Assembly: GCA_011799875.1 (NCBI GenBank)
Contig: CM022302.1
Location: 525,526,228-525,590,227, forward strand
From: Thinopyrum elongatum
Taxonomy: Eukaryota; Streptophyta; Magnoliopsida; Poales; Poaceae
DNA: 64,000 nucleotides
Reading direction: 5' to 3'
Shown here: positions 33,815 to 45,925 of the stretch, piece by piece
Numbering within the stretch: the stretch's first letter is position 1
Layout of the letters: every line of letters starts with the position of its first letter
Position numbers and translations under genes: made by a program
The notes under the pieces: model-generated
Told to the model about the DNA's origin: nothing
Database searches by the model: none
What the model saw: the letters and a program-made list of their open reading frames with translations, nothing else

Positions 33815-35060
33815 AACCACCGCCGGCGGTACCGCCTGCTCCCGCCTTCCGTGGCCGGCTGTGCTGCCGCGCAGGCCTCACCGGCCCACCCTACTCCCGT
33901 CCCCATCCAGGCCATTCCTCTACGCACCAACACCTCATGTTATTCTCCGGCGACGGTAGCCTCACACCGCAGCCGAACCAGTGAACCCTCGTACTCCCCT
34001 CTGCGTGGGCATCCACTGTTGTGTCTTCAGTGGCTCTGGGTCGTTCCCTTCCTAGGCCTCGCCGTCTTCCACCCTGTTGGTTCTCTCGGCGTAGCATGGT
34101 CAACTTTGTCAACAAACGGCAGCCATCGGAAGAGGGATGTATGTGGAGTGGCTAACAGTAGAGACCCACATGGTCCATGGCCGCACGCAAGCAAGTGCCT
34201 CCATATTATGCGAAAACAAATGATTTCTACCCTGAACAAGTTTGACCCACCAGCTACATCTTCGCACGCAAGGAAGTGCCTCCTTATTACGCGGAAAAAA
34301 AGTTTCCGTCCCTGGCAGCTAGGACCCACCAGCTACATCTTCGCACGCAAGGAAGTGCCTCCTCATTACGTGCAAAAAAAATGATTCCTCTCCCTACTAG
34401 CTAGGATCCACCAGATTTGGAGGTTGACTTGTGGGCCTACTAAGTTGACGCGTACGCAGGGCTTTGTCAACTTAGTCAATAAATGATTCTAGCTGAAGTA
34501 ACCATTGGATGATAGTCCAACGGCCTTGCTGTGTCTTCAACCTCTGGTCTTCTTGCCAGCCGCTCAAACCAGCGCCCGCTGTACCGCCTGCTCCAGCCTC
34601 CCGTGGCAGGCTGTGCTGCCACGCAGGCCTCACCGCCCGACCCTACTACCACCTCTGGCCAGGCCTTCCCTCTACTCACCCACAACCCCTGTTATTCTCC
34701 GGCGACGGCAGCCTCACACCGCATTCGAACCAGTGAACGCTCGTACTCCCCTCCACATGGGCATCCACCTGCCTCGTCTTCCTTGACTCCACGTTGTTCC
34801 CTTCCTAGGCCTCGCCGTCGTCCACCGCCTTGACGCTCTCGGTGTGGCGTGGTCAACGAGGTCAAAGAACAACAGCCATCGGAAGAGGACTTCAGGCGGT
34901 GAGGCTGACAGTTGGACCCACCAGCTACATCTTCGAACGCAAGGAAGTGCCTCTTTATTACTCACAAAATAAAAATGATTCCTCCCCTGACAGCTGGGAC
35001 CCAGCGGCTATATCTTCGCACGTAAGGAAGTGCGTCCTTATCTTCCCTGACAGCTGGGAC
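33815..35060. repeat. Core of the CACTA element: internal duplication and 78-bp repeats
   Basis: 33815-34145 and 34555-34885 are direct copies, both with 'ccgcctgctcc', 'tgttattctccggcgacgg' and 'ttcccttcctaggcctcgcc'. Downstream of each copy lie repeats of 'gctacatcttcgcacgcaag' with 'gaagtgcctcc', spaced about 78 bp apart (near 34251, 34329, 34921 and 34999). The GC-rich copies look like a captured gene fragment, but no protein family is recognisable and the frames are not shared between copies. Confidence 0.65.
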
Positions 35061-35339
35061 CCACCCAATCAAAGCGTACGTAGGGTTGTCTCTATGGTCA
35101 CGAACGTGTATGTACATATTGGTCGACCGGTCTCTCTGCAATGATGAATTGTGGTCTAGTAAGTAGTGGCACGTGTCATAGTAGAGCCCCCGACGTAGCA
35201 GTTCAGGAAGTCCCGTCTAAACTATGTACACGTACGTACAACCACATGCCAAAAAATACGTCCATGTAAATACATACAGGCGGGGTCTCAAACGCGTACT
35301 CGCGCATACGTACGGCCAGGGTTCATGTACATGGAGAGG

Positions 35340-36160
35340 CAACGGACGGCAGCAACGTCGTCCTGTTCATCGGCAGCCAACCAGTTGGGTCGGAACGGAG
35401 AAAAGGAACGAAGAAATAGCGTCGTGTTCATCGGGAGGCAACGAAATGTGTCATGTTCATCGGGAGCCAACCAGCTTGGAAGGAACAGCCGAAATGGGGT
35501 CTAGCGTACCACAAAACAGAGAAAACAACCTTCTGTTCAACCATGTACGATCGAAATGGTGTCTTGTTCATCCGGAGGGGTATGGCGTACCGCAAAACGG
35601 AGGAAACGGACTTTTGTTCGACCGCCTATGATCGAAACGGGGTCCTGTTGATCGGGAGGGGTCTGGCGTACCGCAAAACGGAGGAAACAGACTTCTGTTC
35701 GAGCACCTACGCTCGAAACGGGGTCATGTTCATCGGAAGGGGTGTGGCATACCGCAAAATGGGACTCCACGTGCTACTAAACATCCACCGTCTATGGCCT
35801 CACTCCATCCTCCACGGGCTACTGTTCATCCACCATCGACTTCCTCCAGCCTCCATTGGCTACTTTTCATCCAACCTCCAAGGGGTCCTGTTCATCCATC
35901 CCTAACCGGCTGGGGTGTGGTGGCCTCCTCGGGGTCCTGTTCATCCAGCGGCAACTGCCTACTACCACGGGGTCCTATTCATCCAACCCCTACCGGCTGG
36001 GGTGCGGGCGTACGTACGAGCGGGCGGCAGCAACAACGGGAACTGTTCACCCACAGTTAACCAACCGGCTGCTAGGTCACCACATCTCGACTCGTTCTAC
36101 GTATCGCGCGCACGGCAACAACGGTAATTGTTCATTGAGAGGCAACCCAACACCGGTTGG
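35340..36160. repeat. Right-arm subterminal repeats of the CACTA element
   Basis: The inverse motif 'ctgttcatc' and its variants occur near 35354, 35423, 35451, 35564, 35725, 35819, 35888 and 35935. The 82-84 bp unit recurs inverted at 35500-35770. This mirrors the left arm. Confidence 0.75.
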
Positions 36161-36712
36161 CTACGTCTCGCACGGGGGCTCGATCAGCTTTAGTAAGTAG
36201 CAGCAGCGATCGACCGCTCGGGTTCAGTTAGCAGCACCAACGAAGGAATTGATCGGGTTCAGTTAGCAGCGAAGGAATCGATCGGGTTCAGTTAGCTGCG
36301 AAGGGATCGATCACTCGACTTCTGTACATAGCACTGCGATTGCTCGGGTTAAGTAAGCGAACGCCTCGCTCGGGTCCAGTTAGCGAACGCCTCGCACATG
36401 CGCGTACGAGACAAACGTGCAAACCACACTGCATCGCTCGGCCCTAACCACCCACCATAACCGGGAACTCTCTGAAATTTTCCTCCCCCTCACTTCTACC
36501 ACGACTTTTTACATCATGGACGGCCCACTCCAACCTGCCCAGGACGAAAAGCCCATTTTCTGTCATAATTTTTAGTCATGGAAGCAGGAGCCCACCACAT
36601 CTATGATGATACACGTTTTTGTCACAATTATCATCATAGAAGTGTCATAACCATGACAGAAAAAGTTTTTGTTCGGGCCATAATATCATGGATGTGTCTT
36701 TTTTTTGTAGTG

Positions 36713-37134
36713 ATGCTCTAGCATGCGGTGGTTCTAAGGCCGAGAGTTTGCTCCACCAGATAGGGGCATCAGATTCGCATGAGACGGGTATGCCCTGGCC
36801 CAAACATGGGTAGTTCGGCACATTGGCTTCAGGCATGAACACGCGGTCAAGCACCCCATATGTGATATCTCACCTAAACGGGCCTTCTAGACACCTACCT
36901 ACTCGGCTGCCCTGCCTGTGCTTGTTTCTGGTTACCTGCTTGCAAAGCAATCTCAGGCAGTCTGTGTGGATACCCTGTTTGCCCGGGCATTCATCTGTCA
37001 TGTCGTTTGCTGGAGAGGCGCTTGTCCGGGCTTTCCAACCGATCGACTGTGCATATACCCTAGTCGTCTGCTCACATTTCCTTAACGGGCATTAACTACC
37101 TAGCTTCCTCTCTCAACATAAAAACAGTCTAACC
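36713..37134. other. No recognisable gene
   Basis: Unique sequence lies between the CACTA element and duplicated block 2. It has no counterpart that I can see in the left copy, where the response-regulator gene and flanks lie between blocks 1 and 2. Confidence 0.45.
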
Positions 37135-37957
37135 TGTGTCAATGTGTCAATGTGTGACCCTCAAATTTTAGAATTAAACAACATTACTTTCAGAAGCAAT
37201 TTTCCCTGTGAGGTCCATAAGTCTACACTAGAAACAAAGGTTCAAATATAATACAATACTCTCCTTTAACTACTAGTTGATCATGTCCAAACAGTCAAAC
37301 CTGGTCTCCTAAAATGTGAATAGTGCAATTTGATATGGATGGCTATAAACTAGAATGGGTACAAAATGGGTGATGCCCTTTGGATGGTCTGATGTCACTA
37401 GTCAGCAGATAGCCGATATGGATGGTTAGAAGTTAGAATGGATACAAAGTATTGGATGATCTAATGTCACAGGTCAGCAGATATACGATATGGATGGTGA
37501 AGATAGTATGGATACAAAGTGGACTGCACCCTTTGGATGGTCCAATGTCACCGATCAGCAGATATCCGGTATGGATGGTCAGAAGTTAGAATGGATACAA
37601 AGTTGGATGCACTCTTTGGATGTTTATGATATCACCTCCGTTGCATTAACTATAGTGTATCTGTTATCACACCCCTCAACCACCAATGGATCTCACATAA
37701 ATGACCCTATCTCTTTGTTTTAATCAAATCAAGTTGTCTAGATTCATGATTTCACATTTATGCATGTTGGTCTCTTTATGACAAGTGTCCAGTCATATTT
37801 CTTCGTGCATGCAGCCCAAAGAAGAATGTTGTCACACTGGCTTTTGGTGTATATTCATGCCACTTCCCAATGTATCTTTTCCTTTTAAATTACTAACAAA
37901 ACGCCCTTATACTACAATGAAGATATCACCAACCGAGACTCTATTATATTTTCTTCT
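37135..37957. repeat. Segmental duplication, copy B block 2
   Basis: This is the counterpart of 6612-7450, including the tandem array anchored on 'tagaatgg' (37351, 37434, about 37504 and 37587; spacing 83, 70 and 83 bp). It ends at 'ttttcttct', where the two copies diverge abruptly. Confidence 0.8.
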
Positions 37958-39190
37958 ATACCTATACCTACTAATAAAGCAAGGTGCGTTTCTTCGATTT
38001 TTTCATCCATTCACTGTCAAAAAAGTTTTATCCGAGATGGTACTGAATTTTGTGCGTCCATCTACTAGAGAAGAAAAAAACGGTTTCTCCAGAATTTCAT
38101 ACGTGGGTCGCATGCGTTGTGGCCCAGTGAAGCCAGCCACTTATTTTCCTGCCCATGCAGCTGGGGAAACCCTATTTAGCGCACAATGCAGGAAATAGTC
38201 ATAGTTCGCATAGGGCGCTCAAGAATGGGCCAGCCCATTTTCGTTTTTTCATGTCTTATGTTTCTATATTTTTTGTTCCTTTCTCTTTTTTTTCTTGTTT
38301 CTTTTTTTTCTTCCAAGTTTATTTTTCTTTTTTCCTTTTTTCATAACCTCAATTTGTTTTAGAATTTTTTTAGAATTTCAATTATTGTTTAATTTTTTAC
38401 AATGTTCAAAATTTCAGAAATATGTTCCAGTTTTTAAAAATGTCAGAACTTCAAATTGTTGTTCTTGCCCGAAATTTGTTAATTATTCAAAAAAATATTA
38501 TTTAAAAATGCTTTGGATTTCCAAAATTGTTCAAGATTTTCAAAAAACATTGCATTTTAAAAATGTTCCAGATTCAAAAAAAAATCTTCTTTCTTTCTCT
38601 TTTTTAAATTTTCTCTTCCATGTTTATTTTTATTTTCTCCTTTTTTCGTAAATTCAAAAAATGTTATGAATTTTGTTTTTTCCAAATTTTCAAAAACTGT
38701 TCGGAATTCCAAAAGTGTGTTCTTGTTTTGAAAAATATTTGGAATTTCAATTTTTTGTTCTCGTTTAAAAAAATTCAAAATTCAAAGAATGTTTTTGTTT
38801 TCCAAAATTGTTAGATATTTTCAAAAAAATCCATTTCCAAAAATAGTCCAAATTAAAAAATATTCTTGTTTTTGTGAAATGTTCACAAATGAAAAATAAT
38901 GTTCATTTTTATAAAAAGAACATTTTTTTCAAAAAAATTCTGAATGTTCAAAACATGGTCCCGTTTTCAAAAAGTGTTCTTTTTTTTTATAAAAGTTTCA
39001 TGTTTTCAAAGAATGTTTGTGAATTTCAAAAAATGATCCCCTATCAAATTATATTCATGTTTTTTGAAAAATGTACGGAATTTTCAAAAAAAAATGTTCA
39101 TAATTTAGAAAATTGTTCACATTTCTAAGAATATTCCGCAATTCATAATAACTATTATTTTCGAAGAGGTACAAAATAAAAAAATGTTTC
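37958..39190. mobile_element. Degraded element: possible Helitron 5' end and AT-rich repeats
   Basis: Copy B departs from copy A at 'tctatacctatacctacta' followed by 'ataaagcaaggtgcg', a form resembling plant Helitron 5' ends (TC start, then a variant of 'actaataaag'). 38340-39190 is built from variants of 'ttcaaaaaatgttc'. Long open frames here are low-complexity (Phe/Lys/Asn-rich) and not genes. No 3' end is firmly identified. Confidence 0.4.
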
Positions 39191-40189
39191 GAATCCGACG
39201 CTGCAGTATATTCTTAATTATTCACGCTAACCATTGGTTAGTAGTACGCGCGTTTTCTGCTGGCTACCAACATGTGGTCGGGTCTTTGAGGTCGTGATTT
39301 TGATCATTCAACGCGTCGTTTTTTTGGATTTTTTTCTCGCGCCTTACTAACACATGTTATTTCGGTGCCTGAGTGGGTTGGCCCAGACGCGAACTGTTGT
39401 GCGTACCACATGCTATTTGACGCAACTAGCGTCATATAGTAGCTCCCACGCAGCTGGCCCCAAAAAAAGACAAAAATATACGTATAGATTTTGTTTCATC
39501 CATTCCGCGTAGTTCCTGATTTTTTTTTGTCCCCGGGTAGGCCGAACTGGGCCCACACATTTCTTTTTCTGTAGGGTGAACAGCAAAAAACTTTGTCCAC
39601 AGGAGGACTGAACTGTGGACCATCCCTATTGTGCTGATGGACAAAAACTAACTCACCTTCGAGCTTTATACTAACACCAATTTTTATATGTCCCTAGGTT
39701 GTCTGGAAATTAGGAGGTTGAAGGAAGTTGTGTTGATAATCATGAGCAGAACGAGGGACTCCATAAATTATTGCCGGTGGTAGCTTGCACGTGCAAATAA
39801 AAGAGAATATGTTGGTTGGCTATAATTAAAAAAATTGTGGGCACATACCAATAAAAGAGAATATGTTGGTTTGGTTTTAATTAAAAAATGTGGGCACGAT
39901 AGAGACAAAATAATCAAAGAGAATAAACCATCCGGCAATTATGCCTGGTTATGCGCTGGTTATGCTAATGAACCGAGATTTATGCGTTGTAATTAGTAAT
40001 CCATCTGGTTACGCCTTTGTAGCAGAGAGCGGTTGAAGCAACCATGCCCCCGAAGGTCACCGCGCATCGACCAAATGAGGAGGCAGCCACAATCCCGAGA
40101 CCAAGGCGGACTCGGAGGAAAAAAATGCACAATTTGGGTGGCCCCTGCTACTTGTGAGTTGCGTTGGGATTTTCCCCGGAGAGGAAAGG
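39191..40189. other. No recognisable gene
   Basis: Mixed sequence. Near 39796-39890 the phrase 'aataaaagagaatatgttgg' occurs twice, about 65 bp apart, followed by 'aattaaaaaa' and 'tgtgggcac'. Nothing coding is supported. Confidence 0.4.
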
Positions 40190-41497
40190 TGAAGCAAGAA
40201 ACTTCGGGAGGAGACCAGACACGAAGCGAGGAGGCGGCAAGGCAACAGGGCGCGCCCTGATGCTTTGTGGGCCCCATGTGGCTCCATCTGACCTAATTCC
40301 ACTTCTATAAATTCTCAAATATTGGGCCGAAAACCTAGAGAGCCACGCGAAACAATTTTTCCACCGCCGCAAGCCTCTGTTCTTCCGCGATCCCATCTAG
40401 AGGCCTTTTCCAGTACTCTACCGAAGGGGAATCAATCACGAAGGGCTTCTACATCAACCTTGTTGCCCCTACCGATGATGTGTGAGTAGTCCACTACAGA
40501 CCTACGGGTCCATAGCTAGTAGCTAGATGGCTTCTTCTCTCTCTCTCTCTCTCTCTCTCTCTTTGATCTTCAATACAATGTTCTCCTCAATCTTCTTGGA
40601 GTTCTATCCGATGTAATCTTCTTTTGTGGTGTGTTTGTTGGGATCCAATGAATTGTGGGTTTATGATTAGATTATTCATTGAAAGTAATTGATTATTTTT
40701 TGAACTTTATTATGCATGATTATTATAACTTTGTATTTCTCTCTGATCTATCCATTTGGTTTTCCCAACTAGATTTATTTATCTTTAGTAGGAGAGGTGC
40801 TTTGTGGTGGGTTCAATATTGCAGTGTCCTCACCCAGTGACAGAAAGGGTAAAGAGACACGTATTTGTGTTGTTGCCATTAAGGGTAAAACGACGAGGTT
40901 TAACCATATTGCTTAGTTTTATTCTGTCTACATCATGTCATCTTGTTTAAAGCATTAATCTGTTTGTCATGAACTTAATACCATAGATGCAGGCAGGACT
41001 CGGTCGATTGGTGGAGTAATATTAGTAAATGCAGGTAGGAGTCGGTCTACTTGTCACGGACGTGATGCCTATATATGTGATCATTGCCATTAATAACATC
41101 ATAACTATGCGTTTTTCTATCAGTTGCCCAACAGTAATTTGTCTACCCACCGTATGGTATTGTTTCGAGAGAGAGAAGCCTCTAGTGAAAACTATGGCCC
41201 CCGATTCTACTTTAATCATATTACTAAAACCAAAAATACCTTCCTGTAATTTTTCTATTTGTATTTTACTTTTCAATTTATATATCTACTATTACCAGAT
41301 TTAATCCTTGCAAGTAACGAGTTCAAGGGGATTGACGACTCTCTTGCCCGTGTTGAGTGCAAGTATTTGCTCTTGTGTGTGCACGTGTTATTCACTAGGA
41401 TTTGCGTGATTCTCCTATTGGTTCGATAACCCTCCAGCTACTATATTGCTTCACCCTTCCTCTTCGGTAAAAATCCTAATGCAACTCAAAAGTAGCA
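40190..41497 (+). mobile_element. 5'-truncated LTR, same family as the 41835 solo LTR
   Basis: The sequence follows the 41835-43378 LTR from its middle to its end. Shared parts are 'ggcgcgccct', a TATA box 'tctataaattct' (40304-40315), 'cgccgcaagcctctgttc', 'agtgacagaa' and the terminal 'agtagca'. The first several hundred bases of the LTR are missing or unrecognisable. A (CT)n run of about 30 bp lies at 40534-40563. No target duplication is found, as expected for a truncated copy. Confidence 0.75.
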
Positions 41498-41834
41498 GCT
41501 CCCGCAACCAGCAGGGAGAGGCATTGGCAGCGAGAGCGTGATGGTAAGGTCGGGTGTGAGGATGCCACGATGCTACATAGCCCATCCCAATAAATCCACG
41601 CCGGCGACGCTGGCTCCCACAACCTACCAGGGTAGGCGTGATGGAGTGGGCGAGGTCAGGGGCATGTGGTGCTCTGCTGCCATAGGGAGAGGCGGTGCGT
41701 CGTTCGACGACCATGGGATAGTCGACACTTCTGATGCATAGGGAGGGGCGGTTCTGAACTGGGAGGAGGAAGAATAGAAGAAGACATGGTTGTGCCAGAC
41801 CAATGTGAGAGAATAAAGCGATAGGGTGGGACCT
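41498..41834. other. Spacer between two LTRs
   Basis: These 337 bp lie between the truncated LTR and the solo LTR. Short GC-rich open frames lack a known domain. The last bases 'gacct' (41830-41834) are the left target-site copy of the solo LTR. Confidence 0.5.
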
Positions 41835-43378
41835 TGGTACGTCTCCAATGTATCTATAATTTTTTATTATTTCATGCCATTATATTATCTGTTTTGGATA
41901 TTTTATATGCATTAATATGCTATTTTATATTATTTTTGGGACTAACCTATTAACCTAGAGCCCAGTGCTAGTTTCTGTTTTTCCCTTGTTTTTTAGCTTT
42001 ACAGAAAAGGATTACCAAACGGAATAAAAATTCTGTGATGATTTTTCTTGGACCAGAAGACACCTACGTGACTTGGAGAGAGGGCCAGAAGATTCCCGAG
42101 GAGGCCACAAGCCTGCCAGGCGCGCCCTAGGGGGGCGCCCTGAGGGCTTGTGGGCCCCTCGGATGTCTCCCAACCTTAATCTTTGCACTATAAATTCCTA
42201 AATATTCCCAAACCATCAGAGGCATCCACCAAAATACTTTTCCGCCGCCGCAAGCCTCTGTTCCCGTGAGATCCCATCTTGGGGCCTTTTCCGGCGATCT
42301 ACCGGAAGGGGATTCGATCACGGAGGGCCTCTACATCAACCTTGCTGCCCTTCCCATGATGTGTGAGCAGTTTACCACAGACCTATGGGTCCATAGCTGG
42401 TAGCTAGATGACTTATTCTCTCTCTTTAATCTTCAATACAATGTTCTCCTCGATGTTCTTGAAGATCTATTCGATGTAATACTTTTTTGCGGTGTGCTTG
42501 TTGAGATCCGATGAATTGTGGATTTATGATCAGATTATCTATGAATATTATTTGAGTCTTCTCTAAACTCTTTTATGCATGAATAAAATATCTTTGTATT
42601 TCTTATCAAACTATCGGTTTGGTTTGACCAACTAGATTGGTTTTTCTTGCAATGAGAGAGGTGCTTAGTTTTGGGTTCAATCTTGCGGTGTCCTCACCCA
42701 GTGACAGAAGGGGCAGTGAGACACGTATTCTATTGTTGCCATCGAGGATAAAAAGAGGGGGTTTATATCATATTGCTTGAGTTTATCCCTCTACATCATG
42801 TCATCTTACTTAAGACGTTACTCCGTTCGTGATAGCGGTCGATGTGTGGAGTAATAGTAGTAGATGCAGGCAGGAGTCGGTCTACTTATCACGGCTGTGA
42901 TGCCTATATTCATGATCATTGCCTTAGATATCGTCATAACTTTGCGCTTTTCTATCAATTGCTCAACAGTAATTTGTTCACCCATCGTATGCTATCTTCA
43001 AGAGAGAAGCGTTTAGTGAAACCTATGGCCCCGGGGTCTATTTTTCATTATATATTTTCATATCCATAAACCAAAAAACTCAAAATTACCTTACTGCAAT
43101 TTATTTATATTTACTTTAGTTAGCTCTTTTATTTATCTTTTATACCTATCTCTATTATATCTCACTCTTGTTCGAGACCGTGAAGGGATTGACAACCCTT
43201 TTTTCGCGTTGAGTGCAAAATGTTTGTTAGTTTGTGCAGGTGCATAGATTGAAGACTTGCTTGTGCCTCCTACTGGATTGATACCTTGATTCTTAACTGA
43301 GGAAAATACTTATCTCTACTTTGCTGCATCATCCTTTCCTCTTAAAGGGAAAAATCAACGCAAGCTCAAGAAGTAGCA
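41835..43378 (+). mobile_element. Solo LTR with perfect target duplication
   Basis: It runs from TGGTACGTCTCCAATG to 'gaagtagca' (1,544 bp) and is flanked by GACCT at 41830-41834 and 43379-43383. A TATA box 'cactataaattc' is at 42187-42198. There is no internal domain. It belongs to the Triticeae LTR family starting TGATACGTCTCCAA and is thus related to 1484-1860 and 40190-41497. Confidence 0.85.
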
Positions 43379-43383
43379 GACCT

Positions 43384-44450
43384 GCGCAGTTTATGGAGTC
43401 CATGATAAATATCTAATCTAGTCTAAACCAATGAAAAAAATTAGTGCGCTATAGCAAAATAGCGCCACCTTTGAAATACACTATTAGCGTGCTATTAGCG
43501 AGATATTAAACACTAATTTATTTAGCGAGGGATTGCTCAGAATGCTATGGCATGCTATTTTTCCAGTGGTCTAAACACACTACAAAATCAGAAGTGAACT
43601 GTGTTCAAAAATCAACAATGAACCAGGCCCGGTGTGGTTGTCTGATTCAGATTTGGACGGCTTGGTGATGGTGATTCAGACTCGATCGGCCGAGTGGGGT
43701 GACTGCCGAGTTGCAGCAACCTCCTATGGCTCCACGACGGCGGTGGTCACCGACAGATCTTCGGGAGGGTTCATCTCTGCAAGTTCAATGGTTGACTTCG
43801 ACGGTGAGATGCAAACTATGGATGGCGGCTTCACACGGAGGGATGGTTGTGCAGTGGTGGTGGTAACATCGCATGTAGCTGCTGGGTTCGTGGGAAAGTG
43901 GTGGCGAAAACACTTGAGCGACTTCGATCGTGGTGTTCTCGAGCACCTGGTCGTGAGCTCCGGGGTGAAAGCCTAGGTCTGACCCGAGCTGGTTATACCT
44001 GGCAATGCGATGTTTTATTTACATCGTTACCTTGTTGAAGGCATTGGTCGGATATGCTTGGATCGGTTCTTCAGGGTGAAAATCTAGATTCTGGCCTTGG
44101 TGGTTGGATCTGATGATAGCGATGCTTTAGTGTCGCTTCCTTCTTGAAGACGTTGTTGTTGAAGAACCTCATTGTCTGTGTGAAATCATGAGTTGGTTGG
44201 TGCGAATATGGTCATTGATGTAATTTGTCGATCGTAGATCTGATCGCTTTGGATTTTTCTTTTTTTCCTCACATACCTTTGGTCTTATATGGCTTTGCTA
44301 TTTGCCGGCGTGTTTCTGAGTGTGTTTGTGTTTGTCGGTGTTGGCTGTGTGCATCCTAGCTATGCAGAGGCCAGGTGTGTGCTCTTTGGGTTTGGTTTGT
44401 ATCCTCTTGATGCTTCTTTTTGAGCTAATAAAATCCACTATTTTTCGAAA
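43384..44450 (+). other. Repeat remnants, including a possible LINE 3' end
   Basis: 43440-43560 is rich in 'gctattagcg' variants. 43630-44450 is GC-moderate and ends 'gagctaataaaatccacta' followed by 'tttttcgaaaa'. This ending resembles the 3' untranslated ends of grass L1-type LINEs on the plus strand. No reverse transcriptase is recognisable. A 114-codon frame at 43632-43976 has no known domain. Confidence 0.4.
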
Positions 44451-45084
44451 AGGGACATGCACTGAACATCTTAACAAAACCTTGGCCTTCGGAGAGGAAC
44501 CAGTCCAGGCCTGACAGAAGTTCAGGAAATGGGCAAAAGCGACATTTTAAACATGGTATGACTGCATCCGAGCAAGCCATGCAGGAAATTACATACGAGA
44601 TCATACGATTTAGACACTGCTAGATATAAACGCAGATCCCGCAACTGGAGTGATTTGACACGCTGCCTTTTGGGTGGCACTTTACTTGATCATCAAAAGG
44701 CCATAGAGCAACTCGCCAAACTGTCCCACTACGACGAAATTTTTACCCTTACGTAAGTCTCTTCTACCTTCCGTACTGCCTACATACATTAGCACAGACT
44801 AGCTAGCTTTGCAAATCCTGAAAGAATCCTGAAACAACAGTAGGCAGTTCACTGAAACATCTTAACAAAATACAGGCATTCAGCGGGCAAACATGTTCTT
44901 CAGGCTGCACCCCGACTTTAGGAAATGGGCATATGGCGACCCTTGAACATGCCCTGACTGAATCCAAGGCAACAACAACTATCAGTACACGAAAAGCAGC
45001 AACCACATGGACCATGGCCATAAAGACTGAACAACGAAGTAGGAGTACAACATAGACCAGCTGAACTGAACACGTCCAGCTCGA
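44451..45084. repeat. Local direct repeat in copy B
   Basis: 44460-44580 and 44852-44975 are imperfect direct copies ('cactgaacatcttaacaaaa', 'aggaaatgggca', 'catg' then 'tgactg'). Both also resemble the flank of the F-box gene in copy A near 11990-12060. No gene is present. Confidence 0.5.
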
Positions 45085-45598
45085 AAAGGAACCCTGCATA
45101 AACAGCAAAGGACACAGTGAGCATAGGGAAACTGGAAGAAATGCAGGGAATATTAAAATCGGTTGGTTGGTCTATCTATCAGAGGATGTGCTATAAACAA
45201 GATGGAATGATCAGTTGGTTGATATAGATATTTGATAGGCGTCATCTTGGGTAGCACTTGCATGAAACAACTCGTCGTCACTGTCCCATTACAGGGAAAA
45301 TAATGTACACTTAAGTTCTCTACCTTCAGAACTCCCTACATCAGCACAGGCAATAGCTAGCTTTGCTAATAAAGCATACATTTCAGTTTCAGGAATTAAT
45401 ACTTTCTGCTGCCCTCGCTCGTTGCCACCATGGGAATGCTGCTGCCTGTAACTACTAACTACAAAGCACTTGTTGCAGCTCTAGCTGTTTCCCCAGTTTT
45501 GCTGTTGGGTGTCATCTGCACCTATGGTGATGACAAGCAGCATCGATGGAGCCATTTAAGGCAACGTTGTGGGGGCGAGGTATTGGGCAGTATTATGG
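45085..45598. repeat. Segmental duplication, copy B block 3
   Basis: This is the counterpart of 12300-12930 and lies next to the F-box exon fragment, as in copy A, but the stretch holding exons 2 and 3 is missing. Confidence 0.75.
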
Positions 45599-45623
45599 TG
45601 GGCTAGCAAAAGTGGGAGCTTAC

Positions 45624-45925
45624 CCTTCTTGGTTCAGATATTGTCAACTTCAAATTCGTAGCACCTGACAAACCTTTGAGGACCGCAGGAATAGGATTGC
45701 ATCCCTCTACCTCACATGATGGATTGTCACAGTAACACACTTCCGGGCACACTTCTTCAAGCGTAACGGCTGCTGTTACCAGTGACGGCATGCTATCAAG
45801 CAAAGGAATCAAACCCGAAGATGGCGCTAGTCGCAAGCTAATGAGATTTGGGGTAGAAATAGGAACGCAGCCATCCATACGGAAATCCCCACAATTCCCG
45901 TGGCAGCCCGTCAAACAATTGGCCC
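45624..45925 (-). pseudogene. F-box gene exon 1 fragment (copy B)
   Basis: The minus-strand frame matches the last 100 or so codons of exon 1 of the 13052-14741 gene: ISTPNLISLRLAP, LLDSMPSLVTAAV, CYCDNPSCE and LSGATNLKL. The donor site GTAAGC after EPRR is at the same place. The F-box itself and the N-terminal half are absent, and exons 2 and 3 are deleted. It is a non-functional remnant of the duplication. Confidence 0.85.

Larger units (their letters stand above)
32362..36712. mobile_element. Non-autonomous CACTA transposon with long inverted arms
   Basis: It starts CACTACAAAAAAAAAGACAC and ends GTGTCTTTTTTTTGTAGTG. The terminal inverted repeat extends for about 300 bp (32362-32660 with 36712-36420) and decays further inward. 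The inner arms carry many copies of a 'gatgaacag' motif, direct in the left arm and inverted in the right. There is no transposase ORF; the open frames at 32777-33984 and 34476-36200 are repeat-derived. The three bases on each side (TGA and ATG) are not a perfect target duplication, so the flanks may have been altered after insertion. Confidence 0.85.

Noticed and set aside
32777..34384. 218- and 230-codon frames as novel genes
   Set aside because: They follow subterminal and internal repeats of a CACTA element. Overlapping frames in all phases are equally open, and copies of the repeat do not keep the frame.
38295..39128. Phe/Lys/Asn-rich frames as proteins
   Set aside because: Low-complexity AT-rich repeats of the 'ttcaaaaaatgttc' type; composition explains the open frames.
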